Part shown: one piece after another, positions 46,346 through 57,466 of the stretch
Position numbering within the stretch: the stretch's first letter is position 1
Layout: every line of letters starts with the position of its first letter
Assembly (NCBI GenBank): GCA_021234155.1
Contig: JAJEKV010000031.1
Coordinates: 7,764,748 to 7,828,747, forward strand
Length of the DNA stretch: 64,000 bases
Reading direction: 5' to 3'
Origin: Isoetes taiwanensis
Taxonomy: Eukaryota > Streptophyta > Lycopodiopsida > Isoetales > Isoetaceae
Program-made: the position numbers and the translations under genes
The notes under the pieces: model-generated
Databases searched by the model: none
The model's input: only the letters and a program-made list of their open reading frames with translations
What the model was told of the DNA's origin: nothing

Positions 46346-46640
46346 GGAATACGTGGCGACAGTGGGATAACAAAAGTAGACTACACACTTAAGGGGGGGC
46401 GGGACACGTGGCAGCTCAATCGGAAGAGCGTTAAAGGATGTGTAAGAATGAAATAATGATAATAGAGAAGAGGACGAAACAGACGTAGGTAAGCTAAGTA
46501 GCTAGGAGCCAGGTCGCGAATATCCGTGGTAATGAAATTCAAAAAAGACAAATGTGAGGACAAGACTACGATAAGACTAGCATTTAAGGCAGACGGCCGT
46601 AAAAATTAGCGGGAATTCAGACAGATCTTCATAACCCTAG
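45816..46640. other. Unassigned region with simple repeats
   Basis: A 32-bp duplication (GTGGGAATAATAAATATGAG units at 46226 and 46258) precedes a run of 28 A (46307-46334) and a short GA run. A tRNA A-box-like GCAGCTCAATCGGAAGAGCG lies at about 46412 but has no B box. No gene is recognised. The A run may be the tail of a retroposed sequence. Confidence 0.45.
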
Positions 46641-46842
46641 AACTATGTAATAGCAAGCAGGAACAGGAAAAACCACTCTATCTTGCAGCGCCTAGAGCTC
46701 TTGAGCCCTTGAGCGGCAATTTCGGTTAGCAGAAAGCGCCAGCCCAGCTCCATCCTCAGCTCCATCCTCCATCCTCGTCTCCGTCTCCGCCTATATTTCC
46801 GTCTCCATCTCCATCTCCATCTCCGTCTTCTCGCTAACAGGA
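46641..46842 (+). promoter_or_regulatory. Leader of the cysteine-rich gene
   Basis: A C/T-rich leader with CATCTCCATCTCCATCTCCG-type repeats precedes ATG 46843. Further up, GACACGTGGCAG at about 46402-46413 holds a CACGTG G-box, a common plant promoter element. No certain TATA box. Confidence 0.3.
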
Positions 46843-47391
46843 ATGGACAAAGGTAAGAGAGCAGCAGCAGACAGCGATGGTGGAATGAGGAAGGTCGTGA
46901 AGCGATCCGGATCAGGGGTTCCGGGTAACCTCACGGTGCCCTACAATCCGGACCTCGAGGATCTCAACCCCTGGTGCATCTGCGAACCGGAGTGTTTATG
47001 TTTGGGGAGAGGGCTGCCGTCGTGCATCAGCTGCGGGCGAGTGCACTGTCTATACTGTGATCGAATCCATCATGCTCAAGATATGAAGGATCACGGCTAT
47101 ACTCTAGGGATGCTTGAAGTGCTGGGAGTCTTAGGCGATAAAAATGATACAGTAACACGCCAGGATCTCGACAGAACTATGAGCTGTTTCAATCGGATGC
47201 AGATTCATGCAGCATTGCAGCGGTCTACAAGTTATCAACACAACTTATACATCTGTGATTTCGGGAAGGTTTGTATATACTGTTGCGAAAAGAATCCCAT
47301 TGATTTCATATGCCGAGCATACATAGGGAGGAACTTGGAGAAAGCTAAAAAGATAGGTGAATCATCCGCGGAGAAAAAACCAAAGAAGTGA
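46843..47391 (+). CDS. Unrecognised cysteine-rich protein
   Basis: 182 codons from a well placed ATG (AGGAATGGAC). The N-terminus is basic (KGKRAAADSD, RKVVKRSGSG). Residues about 45-80 are packed with cysteines: C-x-C-x3-C-x-C, then C-x2-C-x4-C-x2-C-x3-HH, a pattern able to bind two zinc ions. A second small group, CDFGKVCIYCCEKN followed by DFIC, lies near 145-165. The end is lysine-rich (EKKPKK). I know no family with this spacing; it resembles ZnF_AN1, B-box or C2HC fingers only loosely. It could be a host gene or an accessory ORF of the LINE downstream, whose strand and composition it shares. An uninterrupted frame among decayed elements speaks for recent function. Confidence 0.5.
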   Translation: MDKGKRAAADSDGGMRKVVKRSGSGVPGNLTVPYNPDLEDLNPWCICEPECLCLGRGLPSCISCGRVHCLYCDRIHHAQDMKDHGYTLGMLEVLGVLGDKNDTVTRQDLDRTMSCFNRMQIHAALQRSTSYQHNLYICDFGKVCIYCCEKNPIDFICRAYIGRNLEKAKKIGESSAEKKPKK

Positions 47392-48389
47392 ATTTCTGTG
47401 ATAGAGGCAGGCAACTATAGGGGGAAAGGAGAAGGGCTGCATGTAACCTTGTGCTTTTGCTTTAGCTCTAGCTTTAGTATTTTGTTCTGTTCTGTCTTGC
47501 CTTTTATCTGTTACTGTTACTTTTCCGCTACTTTATGCTCCAATCCTATGCTTCAGTCTTTCAGTTTTGCTTACTATAAAGTGTAACAGCATAAGGTTGT
47601 AGTAAGTGTTTGAGTGAGATGGGGAAACCAGAAATAGAAGAAGGAAACAATTTTGCTTGTAATGCTTGGTAATGGCTGAATAAGCCAAAACATGTAATTA
47701 CAGATTACCCTTTTTGAATATAAGATAATATTGTGCATAAGAGATAGCTATTCTGGCTCGGAGACTAGTATGTATTCTCTAACCAAAACGATTGAGTCAA
47801 TATATGCGAAAATAGCAAAATAGCAATGTTCTAAACTGTCCCAGTAATGTATCTTTTTCGGCTCTCTATACACTTCTAAGGTAAGTCTGACTGAATATCG
47901 AGACACCCCAACTCGGTAAATAGCAAAAATCACGGCGGGTGCAGTCAAAAGACAACATGGACATCCACCCAGGAGGCGGGGGGATAAAATGAGACAGACA
48001 ACAAGATAGCAAGAATATATTCAGAGAGCAGGAAAAGGTGGTAGCATGCAGGATAATAGAATATTGATCAAACAGGATACCAACTCTGCAACGCAGGAAC
48101 AGGTACAGGTGGCGGTTAACGGTAAACTCAAGTACACATAATACAACAAAAGGAATAGCAAACAAATGATCACAAAGGCAGGAAAAAGGGTGAGAGACAC
48201 GGGACAGACTGAAGAACTAAAAAGGCGGATGAGGTTCAAAGAAACAGGTGAGACCCGAACACAAAAACATAAGGAAGGCATGTAGAGGGGGGACAGAAGG
48301 AAAAGGAGAGATGAACAGACGGATAACAGGAACAATGGAACAAGCAAAGTATAAGGAGCAAGACGGACAACACTAAGTGTGGAACAGGG
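47392..48389. other. 3' region of the cysteine-rich gene and unassigned sequence
   Basis: To about 47720 pyrimidine-rich sequence like a 3' untranslated region (AATAAG at about 47679). From about 47940 the plus strand turns purine-rich like the LINE, so the LINE leader may begin there. No other gene seen. Confidence 0.35.
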
Positions 48390-48760
48390 AGCCCCGATCT
48401 CCGCCACACGCCAGTATAGCGAGGGCTAGACCCACCAACTGGTTAACTGAAGTACCCAAATCTACAGAAAGGTAAATGCATAAGGTCGAAAGACTAAATG
48501 AGTAAAAGGTGGACAGAATAAGATACGGGACAGAGAGGCACAGCCTCCGCCGTACACCAGGATAGCGAGGGCTAGACCCACCAACTGGTAATCTGGACCA
48601 CTATAAACTCAAACCATGTGCAAAGTACACGAAACCATGGATCGAAAACTAAGAGTAAAAAGTGGGCGGAATAAGATACGGGACAGAGAGGCCCAGCCTA
48701 CGCCGTACACCAGGATAGCGAGGGCTAGACCCACCAACTGGTAACCGCGCCACTGCAAAC
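48390..48760 (+). repeat. LINE 5' tandem monomers
   Basis: Three units about 150 bp long, each ending AGCGAGGGCTAGACCCACCA then ACTGGT (ends at 48443, 48589 and 48742) and each preceded by GGGACAG...CCGCC sequence. Tandem 5' units recall promoter monomers of some mammalian L1 elements. Confidence 0.75.
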
Positions 48761-49101
48761 TCAAAAGGACACGGTATATGACACATAGTACCTGGACAAA
48801 AGTACACAAGTATATAAGTATGGAAAGACGAGATCTCGAATCACCAACTAATCATTATAGAAGGAGGTATGGACACGCCCGAGGAACGGAGTAGATATTA
48901 AATATTGGAGACCGGATCTAACGGGAATTCCAATATTCAAAATTCAAAAATCGGGGTAACGGTGAAAATTTCGAAATAACGAACCGTTTGAGGCCATCAT
49001 ATATACTGATGAAACGAATACGGCAGAACAACAGCATACGGGTCGTGGGGAGAGCACAGGCGAGGAATACAGCGGTGTAGCGGTGTAACACGGCTCAATT
49101 C

Positions 49102-50181
49102 ATGGCGGAAAGCGCCAACCATAGCCAGACTAAGAGAGCAGAGGCAGCACGAACACCGGCAAGCCAACAAGATCTCAAGGATTTCCTAGCTCAGATAGAC
49201 AAGCAGTTGGAGACCAGAATACCCCACATGGATGCGCTCAACACACTGGCAGAATCGGTCAACCGAAACAAGGTAGCGATTGCATGCATGGACGTGAGGA
49301 TAGTAGGAGTGGAAAAGACAAGCGAAGAAATGCAGCGCAGAATGGACGAGATCGAGGAAGAGAAAGCCAAAATTCTGAATAGGTTGGTTGAATTAGAAAA
49401 AGGAAATGTTCAATTGGATGCATGGGAGTCATTTGATAAAATAAAGCCGCATATTGTAGAATATGAGGAACAGACTAGAATTAAGCATGACGTTAGGCTC
49501 ATAGGAATAGCGGAGAAACCTAACGAAGATACATACCAAGTGACTGCAGAGGTGATAGAGGTGGTCTTCAAAGAACACAGGAGCATCATTGTCAAGGCAG
49601 TGCGATCAGGACAATGGAGGGGGAGAGCGAGGCACATAAACTTAACACTCAGGGATCGAGCAGCCAAGGAGAGGGTATTGCGGATAGGATCCAGACTAAG
49701 AAACGGGATCAAAGTACAGGAAACACTCGCGGTAATGCAGAGGCAAGGGCTACACAGAGAGCTGGCCAAGGCCAGGGAACTGAATCAGGCAGGGGTACAG
49801 GCGGGGGTCAAGAATGGCAAGGTATTCTTGCACAAGAGAATACGGGAAATGACAGGAGCGGGACAGGAGCCAGGGCTTGGAGTCCAGGAGAAAGGGAGGT
49901 TGATAGATCGGGAGACAGAAACGGAGAAAGAGAATATCAACCCGCAGGGAGGGTCCATACAGATACACGGGAACATAGTGGAGACAACAATAGCCCACGA
50001 CATGAGTCAACACAAAGGGGAAGAAAGAGGGGGAAAAGGGGCCGGCGAAGGCCGAGCAGCAGGAGCCGGGAATATGATCCCGACTCCGACCATGAAGACA
50101 AGAGGGAGACCAAGGAGAATGGGAAACGGAGCAGAATATACAGACACCCAGCGGGAACAACCGCGAGGGAAAAGTCGCTGA
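49102..50181 (+). CDS. LINE ORF1, L1-like coiled-coil RNA-binding protein
   Basis: 359 uninterrupted codons from ATG 49102. Residues about 20-125 are heptad-rich coiled coil (EEMQRRMDEIEEEKAKILNR). 129-200 is an RRM-like domain that opens HDVRLIGIAEKPNED and has VKAVRSGQ and RHINLTLRDRAAKERVL. 201-250 resembles the C-terminal domain of L1 ORF1p (the Transposase_22 type). The tail, 251-359, is Arg/Gly-rich and disordered. The protein would coat the LINE RNA as a trimer. Many plant LINEs have instead an ORF1 with a zinc knuckle, so the L1-ORF1p layout is notable. The frame is undamaged, unlike ORF2. Confidence 0.75.
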   Translation: MAESANHSQTKRAEAARTPASQQDLKDFLAQIDKQLETRIPHMDALNTLAESVNRNKVAIACMDVRIVGVEKTSEEMQRRMDEIEEEKAKILNRLVELEKGNVQLDAWESFDKIKPHIVEYEEQTRIKHDVRLIGIAEKPNEDTYQVTAEVIEVVFKEHRSIIVKAVRSGQWRGRARHINLTLRDRAAKERVLRIGSRLRNGIKVQETLAVMQRQGLHRELAKARELNQAGVQAGVKNGKVFLHKRIREMTGAGQEPGLGVQEKGRLIDRETETEKENINPQGGSIQIHGNIVETTIAHDMSQHKGEERGGKGAGEGRAAGAGNMIPTPTMKTRGRPRRMGNGAEYTDTQREQPRGKSR

Positions 50182-50189
50182 AGATATAG

Positions 50190-53100
50190 TACTGGAACTG
50201 CACGGGGTATCCATGGGACGATGGGGAGAGGCTGGAAGGGGCACACGGCTCTGATATAATATGCCTGGTGGAGACATGGGAACACGACGTAAAAAGATTG
50301 CCAGAAGAAGAAGGATACGAACTATTCACGTGCTGGAAGGACAAAAACTTCAAAATTGGAAGAGGGAGTGCAGGATTAGCCTGCTATGTTAAAGATAATG
50401 TAGTAAAAAGTGCATGTATTTTGCAATCTGATGTTAATAAGAGATACATGGTTTTGAGTTTACAGTTAGAGAACAAGATAGAATTAATTTTGATTTTAGC
50501 CTATTACCCGCCAAGCAGTGATAAGCTGGATTTGTTAGAACTGGGGGAGACCATGATGAAATGGAAAGAACAGGGGCCAATGATATTGATAGGTGACCTG
50601 AACGCTAGAACAGGACAGGGACAGGCACAAATCATGAATATGGAGGACACAGACAGACGATGGACAAGCGAGACAAGATCAGAAGAATGGGACAGGAGAA
50701 CAGAGGACAGAGCAGAGGCCAATGCTAAGGGAGAGCTATTACTTGAGATATGCTCGACCACAGGAGTCATTATAGCCAACGGGGTACAGAAATGGGATGG
50801 GTCAGGGAAGTACACAAGCCAGAATGCACATGGGAAAAGTATAGTGGACTACGTGATACTGAATGACAATTCAGCAGAAATGATATCGGGATTCACGCTC
50901 CTGGACTGGCCGGTCGGCAAAAGAGAGAGCCACAGACCCATACAGCTAACACTTATGGGGGAAGGATACACCTCGAAAGGTATACAACAAGAGACAGAGG
51001 AAATTAATGGAAAAATGAAGATACAGTTCCAGGAAAAGAAAACATAAGTATTTGTACAATACATTCAAGAAGAAATGGGAAAATGGAACTGGGGAGCACA
51101 CAGAGCAGACGAGAATGGAGACAGGCTCAATGACATAACAGTAAAAGTGGCAGTGGAAGTATTCGGAAAGAGGAAAAGAAAAAGAGGGAAAGATGCATTC
51201 AAAGCCTCGAGCTGGTATGATGACGAATGCAGAAAACAGAAAAGAAGGGTCAGAGAGTACAAAGGGAGGGAAACATACCAAACAGAGAAAAAGATATACC
51301 TCAAAATGCTGAGAGCAAAGAGAAATAGGAATCTGCTTCAACACCAATGGGGGCTGGCTAAGCTCCTGAAAAAACAACCCCGGAAATTCTGGAAAGGGCT
51401 CAAAAAGAAGGGACAGGAGAATCAGAAAAATAGTAGTTCACAAGAGGAAATTGGGACAGATGGTTGGGAGAAATACTTGGAGAAACTTTATAAAACAGGG
51501 GCATCTCTAGCACCGATACCAGAACTACAAGGGATGGACAAACCGTGTTTCAATACACAGGAAGTGATGTTGGCATTGAACAGAATGGCGAATAACAAAG
51601 CCCCAGACCTGTACGGGTTAACAGTGGAACTGCTAAAGGGTGTAGATGCGATAATCTTAAAGCAAGTGACAGATATTTTTAATGGTATCATACACACAGG
51701 TCTACCATCCAGGTGGGCATATAACAGGGTGATACCCCTACACAAAGGGGGGAGCAGACAGGAACCGGGAAATTACAGAACTATAATGGTGAGCTCCATT
51801 TTTGCAAAATGGTTTGGAAAAGTTTTAGACAACAAGTTGAAGAATTGGGCAGAGGGGGGGAATCGGAGAGCACAAGGACAGGCAGGGTTTAGGCCGGATC
51901 ACTCAACAACGGACCACTTAGTGACACTCAGAATACTGACAGAACAGAATAGAAACCAAGGGAAGAAAATAATATGCTGCTTTGTGGATTTTAGGAAAGC
52001 GTTTGACACAGTCCCAAGGGGAAAGCTAATACAGAGGCTTATAGATATGCAGGCACCAAAGGATATGGTGGGGGCAATTGCGAGATTATACTATAATGTG
52101 TATGCGAAAATAGAAGAAGAAGGGAAAGCGATAGATTGTGACACGGGGGTCAAATAGGGGTGCCCACTATCTCCCACATTATTTGGGATATACATAGATG
52201 CCCTGCAGGATTTTATAGCAGAACAGCAAGGGGACACATACGCCCCTACCCTAGGAAACACCAAAGTACCCATCATGCTATATGCAGATGACTTGAGTAT
52301 GATGGCTACAAAGAACAAAGGGATGCACATGCTACTTAAACTGTTAGAAAATTTCTGTGAAAAGACAGGGTTGACAGTTAATCTCGGGAAAACCAGAATA
52401 GTCTTTTTCGGGCAAAAGGGTAGACATAAGCCGTTCAGATACCTGGGAACAGATCTAGAAGAGGCAGCAGAATACAAATATCTGGGATATGACACGCATG
52501 GCACGGGAAAATGGGTTAAAGGGGCAGACACAAGATTCTAAGCAGCCATCGGAAGCTACTACAATATGAAAAATTTCTGCAACAAAAGCAGGATAATAAA
52601 CTGGGAAATTAAATGCTACTTGTTCAGTGCAGTAGTTGCAACTACACAGCTATATGGGGCAGAAGCCTGGGGGCCAGGTCTGACGGAGAAAAAGTGGGAA
52701 AAACAAGAAGGGATTTACAGACAGTGGCATAAGCAGGAATTTAAACTGAGAACGAATACACCAAAACAACAATGGTATATGAGACAGGGCAAAAACCGAT
52801 GGAAGTAAGGGCATGGGAAAGGACCATCAGATATCTTATAAGGAACAATGCAGGCGGGAAACCAAGCAAGCTAGCAAACATTGCCATCCGAGAATCAGCG
52901 AAAGCCCACATAACCGAAGGCAACGGGTGGTTCAGGGATGTAGCAACATGGACGAGGAAATTGGGGATGAACTTGAGCGATCTCATCAATGAAGGGGAAT
53001 GGAAAGACGAGTGGGCCGACAGAGCCACGCACACATGGCTGCATAATCACACGGGCCCCAAGACAATATGGCTTATGACAGTCTTCAACCCGGGACAACA

Positions 53101-53429
53101 GATAGGGCAACAGATATACCAGGATGACATAATAGGAAAAGCCAGAAGAGACACTCTAGCAAGATTCAAAGGACAGGTGGCGAGGGATAGAGAGAGAAGG
53201 TCGAATATGCAGAATCTGTGACAAAGGGGAAGTGGAAGATGAGAACCATATGCTAAATGACTGCCCGGTATATGAAAGCATCAGGAATAAGTACAGAAAT
53301 ATCAGGTGGGGACAGCCCGTACACATCATGATGACAAGGTCAGAAACAAGGAGGGACTTGGCAGACGCAATACGGGAAATGACGGCCAGGCACCGAGAGA
53401 AACACAAAGAAAAAGGGTTTCTGTTATGA
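50190..53429 (+). pseudogene. LINE ORF2: endonuclease, reverse transcriptase, zinc finger
   Basis: The endonuclease starts at YWNCTGYPWDD right after TAG 50187-50189, where a leucine would be usual. It has LVETW, LIGDLNARTG, SIVDYVIL and SHRP. TAA at 51045-51047 interrupts it in frame. RT follows with NNKAPDLYGL, GLPSRWAYNRVIPLHKGG, QAGFRPDHSTTDHL, FVDFRKAFDTVPRGKL, a TAG in place of a usual glutamine at 52155-52157 before GCPLSPTLFGIYID, and catalytic LYADDLSMM. Another in-frame TAA lies at 52539-52541. A frameshift lies near 52790. The end carries RICRIC followed by HMLNDC, the CCHC finger of LINE ORF2. Most damage is point stops, so the copy is not very old. Confidence 0.85.
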
Positions 53430-53698
53430 ACGCCAGAGAGGCGCAACATAAACACCCTGAAAAAGCTCAGCTCAAAGCTGATTGATAACGACGCGCCCGT
53501 GCACGGCCATGAAGCCGATCCAAAGCTGGGTGCCGGTATTAATAGAGAAAAGTCAAGCCTTCAGAAAAGGCTACATTGTAAATCAGCATGATGTGCTAGT
53601 AGCACCCGTAAGGGAGCTCGCCCATGCTACATAAGTCCACGGGCCTCAGGGTACAAGGGACAATAATGTATCTATCTATCTATCTATCTATCTATCTA
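53430..53698 (+). repeat. LINE 3' end with (TATC)n tail
   Basis: After ORF2 about 240 bp untranslated, then eight TATC-type units at 53669-53698. A microsatellite tail instead of poly(A) marks target-primed insertion by a template-slipping RT. No target duplication could be settled. Confidence 0.7.
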
Positions 53699-53755
53699 AT
53701 CGAGCATCCTCAACCCTAGAATACACATCTACCAAATATTCTTCGCATAGACGAC

Positions 53756-54061
53756 CTAATTGAAAAAAGCATTCCGCATGCACCAATCTAGACATGTGCC
53801 ACTGCAATTGTGTAAGACCATGTCCATTTTCAAGCCCCCAACCAATAGTGTCGTCTGGAAAGAGAAGAGGATATTGTAGCGATTCATACAGAGGATCCAG
53901 GATTTCATGAAAGTTGGTTCCCCTTCTTTACCAACCCAAAAAAACCAGTGATCTGAGAAGAATATTACTATATTACTAACATCTGCAATTGCTACAATTT
54001 TGTTACTTGCAATCGCTTCTTGGATCGTAGTGTAAGCTGATGGTAAATGCATGCTTCCCAT
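53756..54061 (-). pseudogene. Unrecognised minus-strand reading frame
   Basis: 101 codons with protein-like composition (IQEAIASNKIVAIADVSNIV, DHWFFWVGKEGEPTFMKSW). No family known to me, no clear signals around it, and stops on both sides. It may be a piece of an element or of a gene broken by the LINE. Confidence 0.25.
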
Positions 54062-54112
54062 GCTTTGGAGATTTCGGATGAATGGATTTACTCAATTAAG
54101 AATTAAACTGGT

Positions 54113-54273
54113 AATGCCACGGTTCTATTGCGATAGCAATAGAACCACATTCCTTGGATGGGGACGTCTCTCTCACATCGCCTATTTATTTCGACTTTTC
54201 TTTCATTTTCATTCATCGACGTTCTCTTGAGCTAGTTTTTCTCCTCCTCCTTTATCCTACCAGTTTCCCTCAC
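54113..54273 (+). repeat. Direct repeat flanking the T-rich block, left copy
   Basis: 161 bp, beginning AATGCCACGG and containing the perfect hairpin GGTTCTATTGC-GATA-GCAATAGAACC-type stem (54121-54146), then GGATGGGGACGTCTCTC. The right copy is at 60280-60441 and about 97% alike. Confidence 0.85.
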
Positions 54274-57200
54274 CATCACCATTCTGCTAATTTGTTTCGG
54301 ATGATGCTCTACCAGATCTTAACCTTGTTCTTCATCCCTTACCCTGTGGGGTTTTGTTTCTGGGTGTTTCCTTCCGGCTCCTTGTGTCTTAGCGCTATCG
54401 GAACTCTGGCCAGACCGATTGAGTCGAATCACTGGAAAGGCAAATTATTTGGGATGTCTTCTAGTTTGAGCGTGACCGTTCCTAGTGCTGATGATGCTCG
54501 CCTAGGTACCTGAGGCTTGTTGGCAAGAGTGTCGGCATGGCTTTCACAACTGGAGCGATTTTTCCAGATAAGTACTATGAACTGAGTTTTTCTTCTGTAT
54601 TTTTTCTTTCCTTGCCTTTTTTCATGTTTGGGGCCTGAGTTTTCTGTGAAGCAGAATGCCTTAACGCTGATTGTCTTTAACGGTGCCTTTTTTCCATGAT
54701 TGGGGTTCTGGGTTATATGCTCAAGAGGCCAAAACCCTGATTGCTTGGTTGTTTTGCAGTTCAAATGCATTCTTGGTGATTTAGGTAGCTCAAATAGCTG
54801 GATCGGTGCCGGATTGAGTTCTTATTTGGTCGGATTGCAGTTAACTTAGATTGGTCTGCCTTCTATCGTTGCTGTATTTCGATTCCAGACCTCTTCTTCA
54901 CCAGATACGATCTGCTCTAAATCTGCTCTAAATGGAAGGGGATAAGATACAACTTCGAGGACAGTTGGGCCTTTTTTGAGTCGGATTTTTGCACCATTCG
55001 AGTGACATTCGATCGATCCGCCATGATTTGGTTCTGCATCGATCGACCTGCGATGCTTCTAGATCGGCGCCGAAATGAGGAAGCGGTGCTTTCTGGTTCC
55101 AGCAAATCCCTGTTAGGCGGCAAGTTGACCGCCACATGTATGCAATCGGCAGAGTTTCGACCTGTAAGTTCTTTTTCTTGATTTGAGTATGGGATACCAG
55201 GTTGTGGTATTCCTTCCCTTGCTTTTACGACCTTCTTGGTAGTATTGTCTAGTTGTTTTTAATTTTTGCAGTAGTCTCGTACCCACCACTTTTTCCTTAT
55301 GAATTTCATGTTCGTGTCCAATCATGTGCAGATCAATTGTTTTGGGCTAGGTAGTTTGATCCAGTTCTTTTTTCTTTTGTTTGCTTGCATTCTCGGTGCA
55401 ACGGTTTCAATTGCTCCAGTTATAGGCAGGACGTCTATGCAATGTGGTCCCTTTTTTCTAAAGTCTTGCAAGGTGTTGTTTGGTTCAGTACACAGAGATT
55501 CCGTCGAGCTTGCACATTCATTAAAGCAAGTGGTCGCTTCGTCATGTTCCTTGAAACGAGTATCTTTCTCTTATGGTTATTGGCATTTTTTGTATATGAC
55601 TTAATTAATTATGCTTGTTCTACTTGTGCTCTTGAGGTCAATACTCCCCCTTGTTGCCCTTTACTCCATGGTTTGTTTCCATCTAGTGCATTTATCCCTG
55701 TAGAGTCATTTTTCCTCTTCGTCATTTTCACTCTCGTGCATTGAATTTTCATGGGCCGAGCCCAGTTCTGACTGCTTCTAGACTGAGCTTTTAATTTTCA
55801 CCATTTTTTCTTCCCTTCTTACTTCAAGCGATTTTTTGATTTGTCTAGTTCATTTCCATTGTGTCTCCGCGGGGATACTTATTTGGGAATCCCCCTTGCT
55901 AATTGGGGCCATTCTCAATATTCTCCCTTTCTTTTCTATACGTCTGGCTTTGGGAATAGGTTTTCCCTTTGGAATGTACAGATGGAGGTTTTGATATTTC
56001 CATTGGACATGTCAGGATGGAGGTCGTTTCAGGTAAATATTAGACAATTTTATATTTATGGCTATTTGGTTGTTTCGAGTATTCTTTAGTACCTTAAAGG
56101 TCATTTCAATTTCATGAAACCTTTGTAACAGGTTCTCTTCTCTTTTTTCCATATCGCTTTGAGTGTTTTACGGTTCTTTATGTTTTCTTTGTCTGGCAAA
56201 GATAGTTCCCACATTCGCCTTTCATAGAAACATAGTGATGTCACGTTTGCATTTTTTGCTGCTAATCGGGTTCTTTCTAGCGGTTTATTTTCTCTGTTTG
56301 GTTGGTTGGACTCCACTTTGTCTTCTTCTTGGAGGTTATTGCCATGTTTTGGTGCTAGTATTTGGCATGGTTGTTTTTCATTCCATTCTAGCTTTGCTGG
56401 TCATCTCCCATATTTACATGCAGTTTGTTTGTAGATCCGATTTGCTATGCATTTATTTTGGCGTAGTATTTTAACACCTTTAATATGTCAACTACAGGTC
56501 TTGCCCCATAGACGGTTGTTTGTCATTTTCCAATTTTTCGTATTTCATAGTGTGATTCCATTTGTTGATTTCGTTGGAAGTATTGAAGAGCCTAGTGCTT
56601 TTGCAATTTCCCTATACGTTATGAACTTTTATTTATATTGTTATTCGTCTTGGCCACTCATGATACATCTTGATGATTAGTTCTTCCACGTATTCATGGT
56701 GGGTTGGTCGGCCACATTTGGTCACTCATACTTGGTAGATATTGTTCCATTGTTAGACATTCTTCATGATTTCATTTAATGCGTGCATTTGGCTATGTTG
56801 GTTTTGCTCTTGGACATTACATCCTTGTTTCTCTAGTTCATATTTTCGATTGGTTGTGAATACTTTCCATTGTCCAAGTTCCATTGTTCCTTCCATTATT
56901 CTAGTTCAAGATTGTTTTTTGATTGTCCTGTTCTTTTATTGTTTGATGTGTTATGTAGCGTTGTTTCCTAGTTCCCGTAATGGGCTGGATGTTTGACTAT
57001 GTGTTTGTTGGCCATGTTTCCTGCTCCATTTTTTATGCTCACGTTCTTCCTCCTTTGCTCCACTTTATGTTTGTTAGGCCACTTTCTCTAATCATTATCG
57101 CGATGAGAAGCTAGCAAGCGAATCCTATCTCCGTCAAGATAATGATTCTCGTCATTCTCATTATTTGGTTGTCTTTTCACACTTTGTCATTTAGCCTTTC

Positions 57201-57274
57201 TGAGGACTGGCATCTGGTCCCATTTTTGTTCTGGTCTTTATTGTGGATATTGATTATTTCTTCATTTTTACATG

Positions 57275-57466
57275 TTGGCCTATTATTGCACTGACGTTCT
57301 TGTTGTGTTCGCTTTGCAGACGTTGTTTGATGATCTGTATTAGGCACATGGTTCACTTTATTGTTGCATATTGGCCTATTATTGCACTGACGTTCTTGTT
57401 GTGTTCGCTCTGCAGACGTTGTTTGATGATCTGTATTAGGCATATGGTTCACTTTATTGTTGCATC
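57275..57466. repeat. 96-bp tandem duplication
   Basis: Two almost identical units starting TTGGCCTATTATTGCACTGA, at 57275 and 57371. Confidence 0.9.

Larger units (their letters stand above)
48390..53698 (+). mobile_element. LINE (non-LTR retrotransposon), nearly full length
   Basis: In order: three 5' monomers, ORF1, ORF2 with APE-type endonuclease, RT and C-terminal zinc finger, a 3' untranslated part and a (TATC)n tail. The 5' border is not exact and may be farther left. In-frame stops and one or two frameshifts in ORF2 make it inactive. RT segments link it to the fragment at 9124-10017. Confidence 0.85.

Noticed and set aside
46405-46435. tRNA gene suggested by GCAGCTCAATCGGAAGAGCG
   Set aside because: Only an A-box-like stretch; no B box or stems follow.
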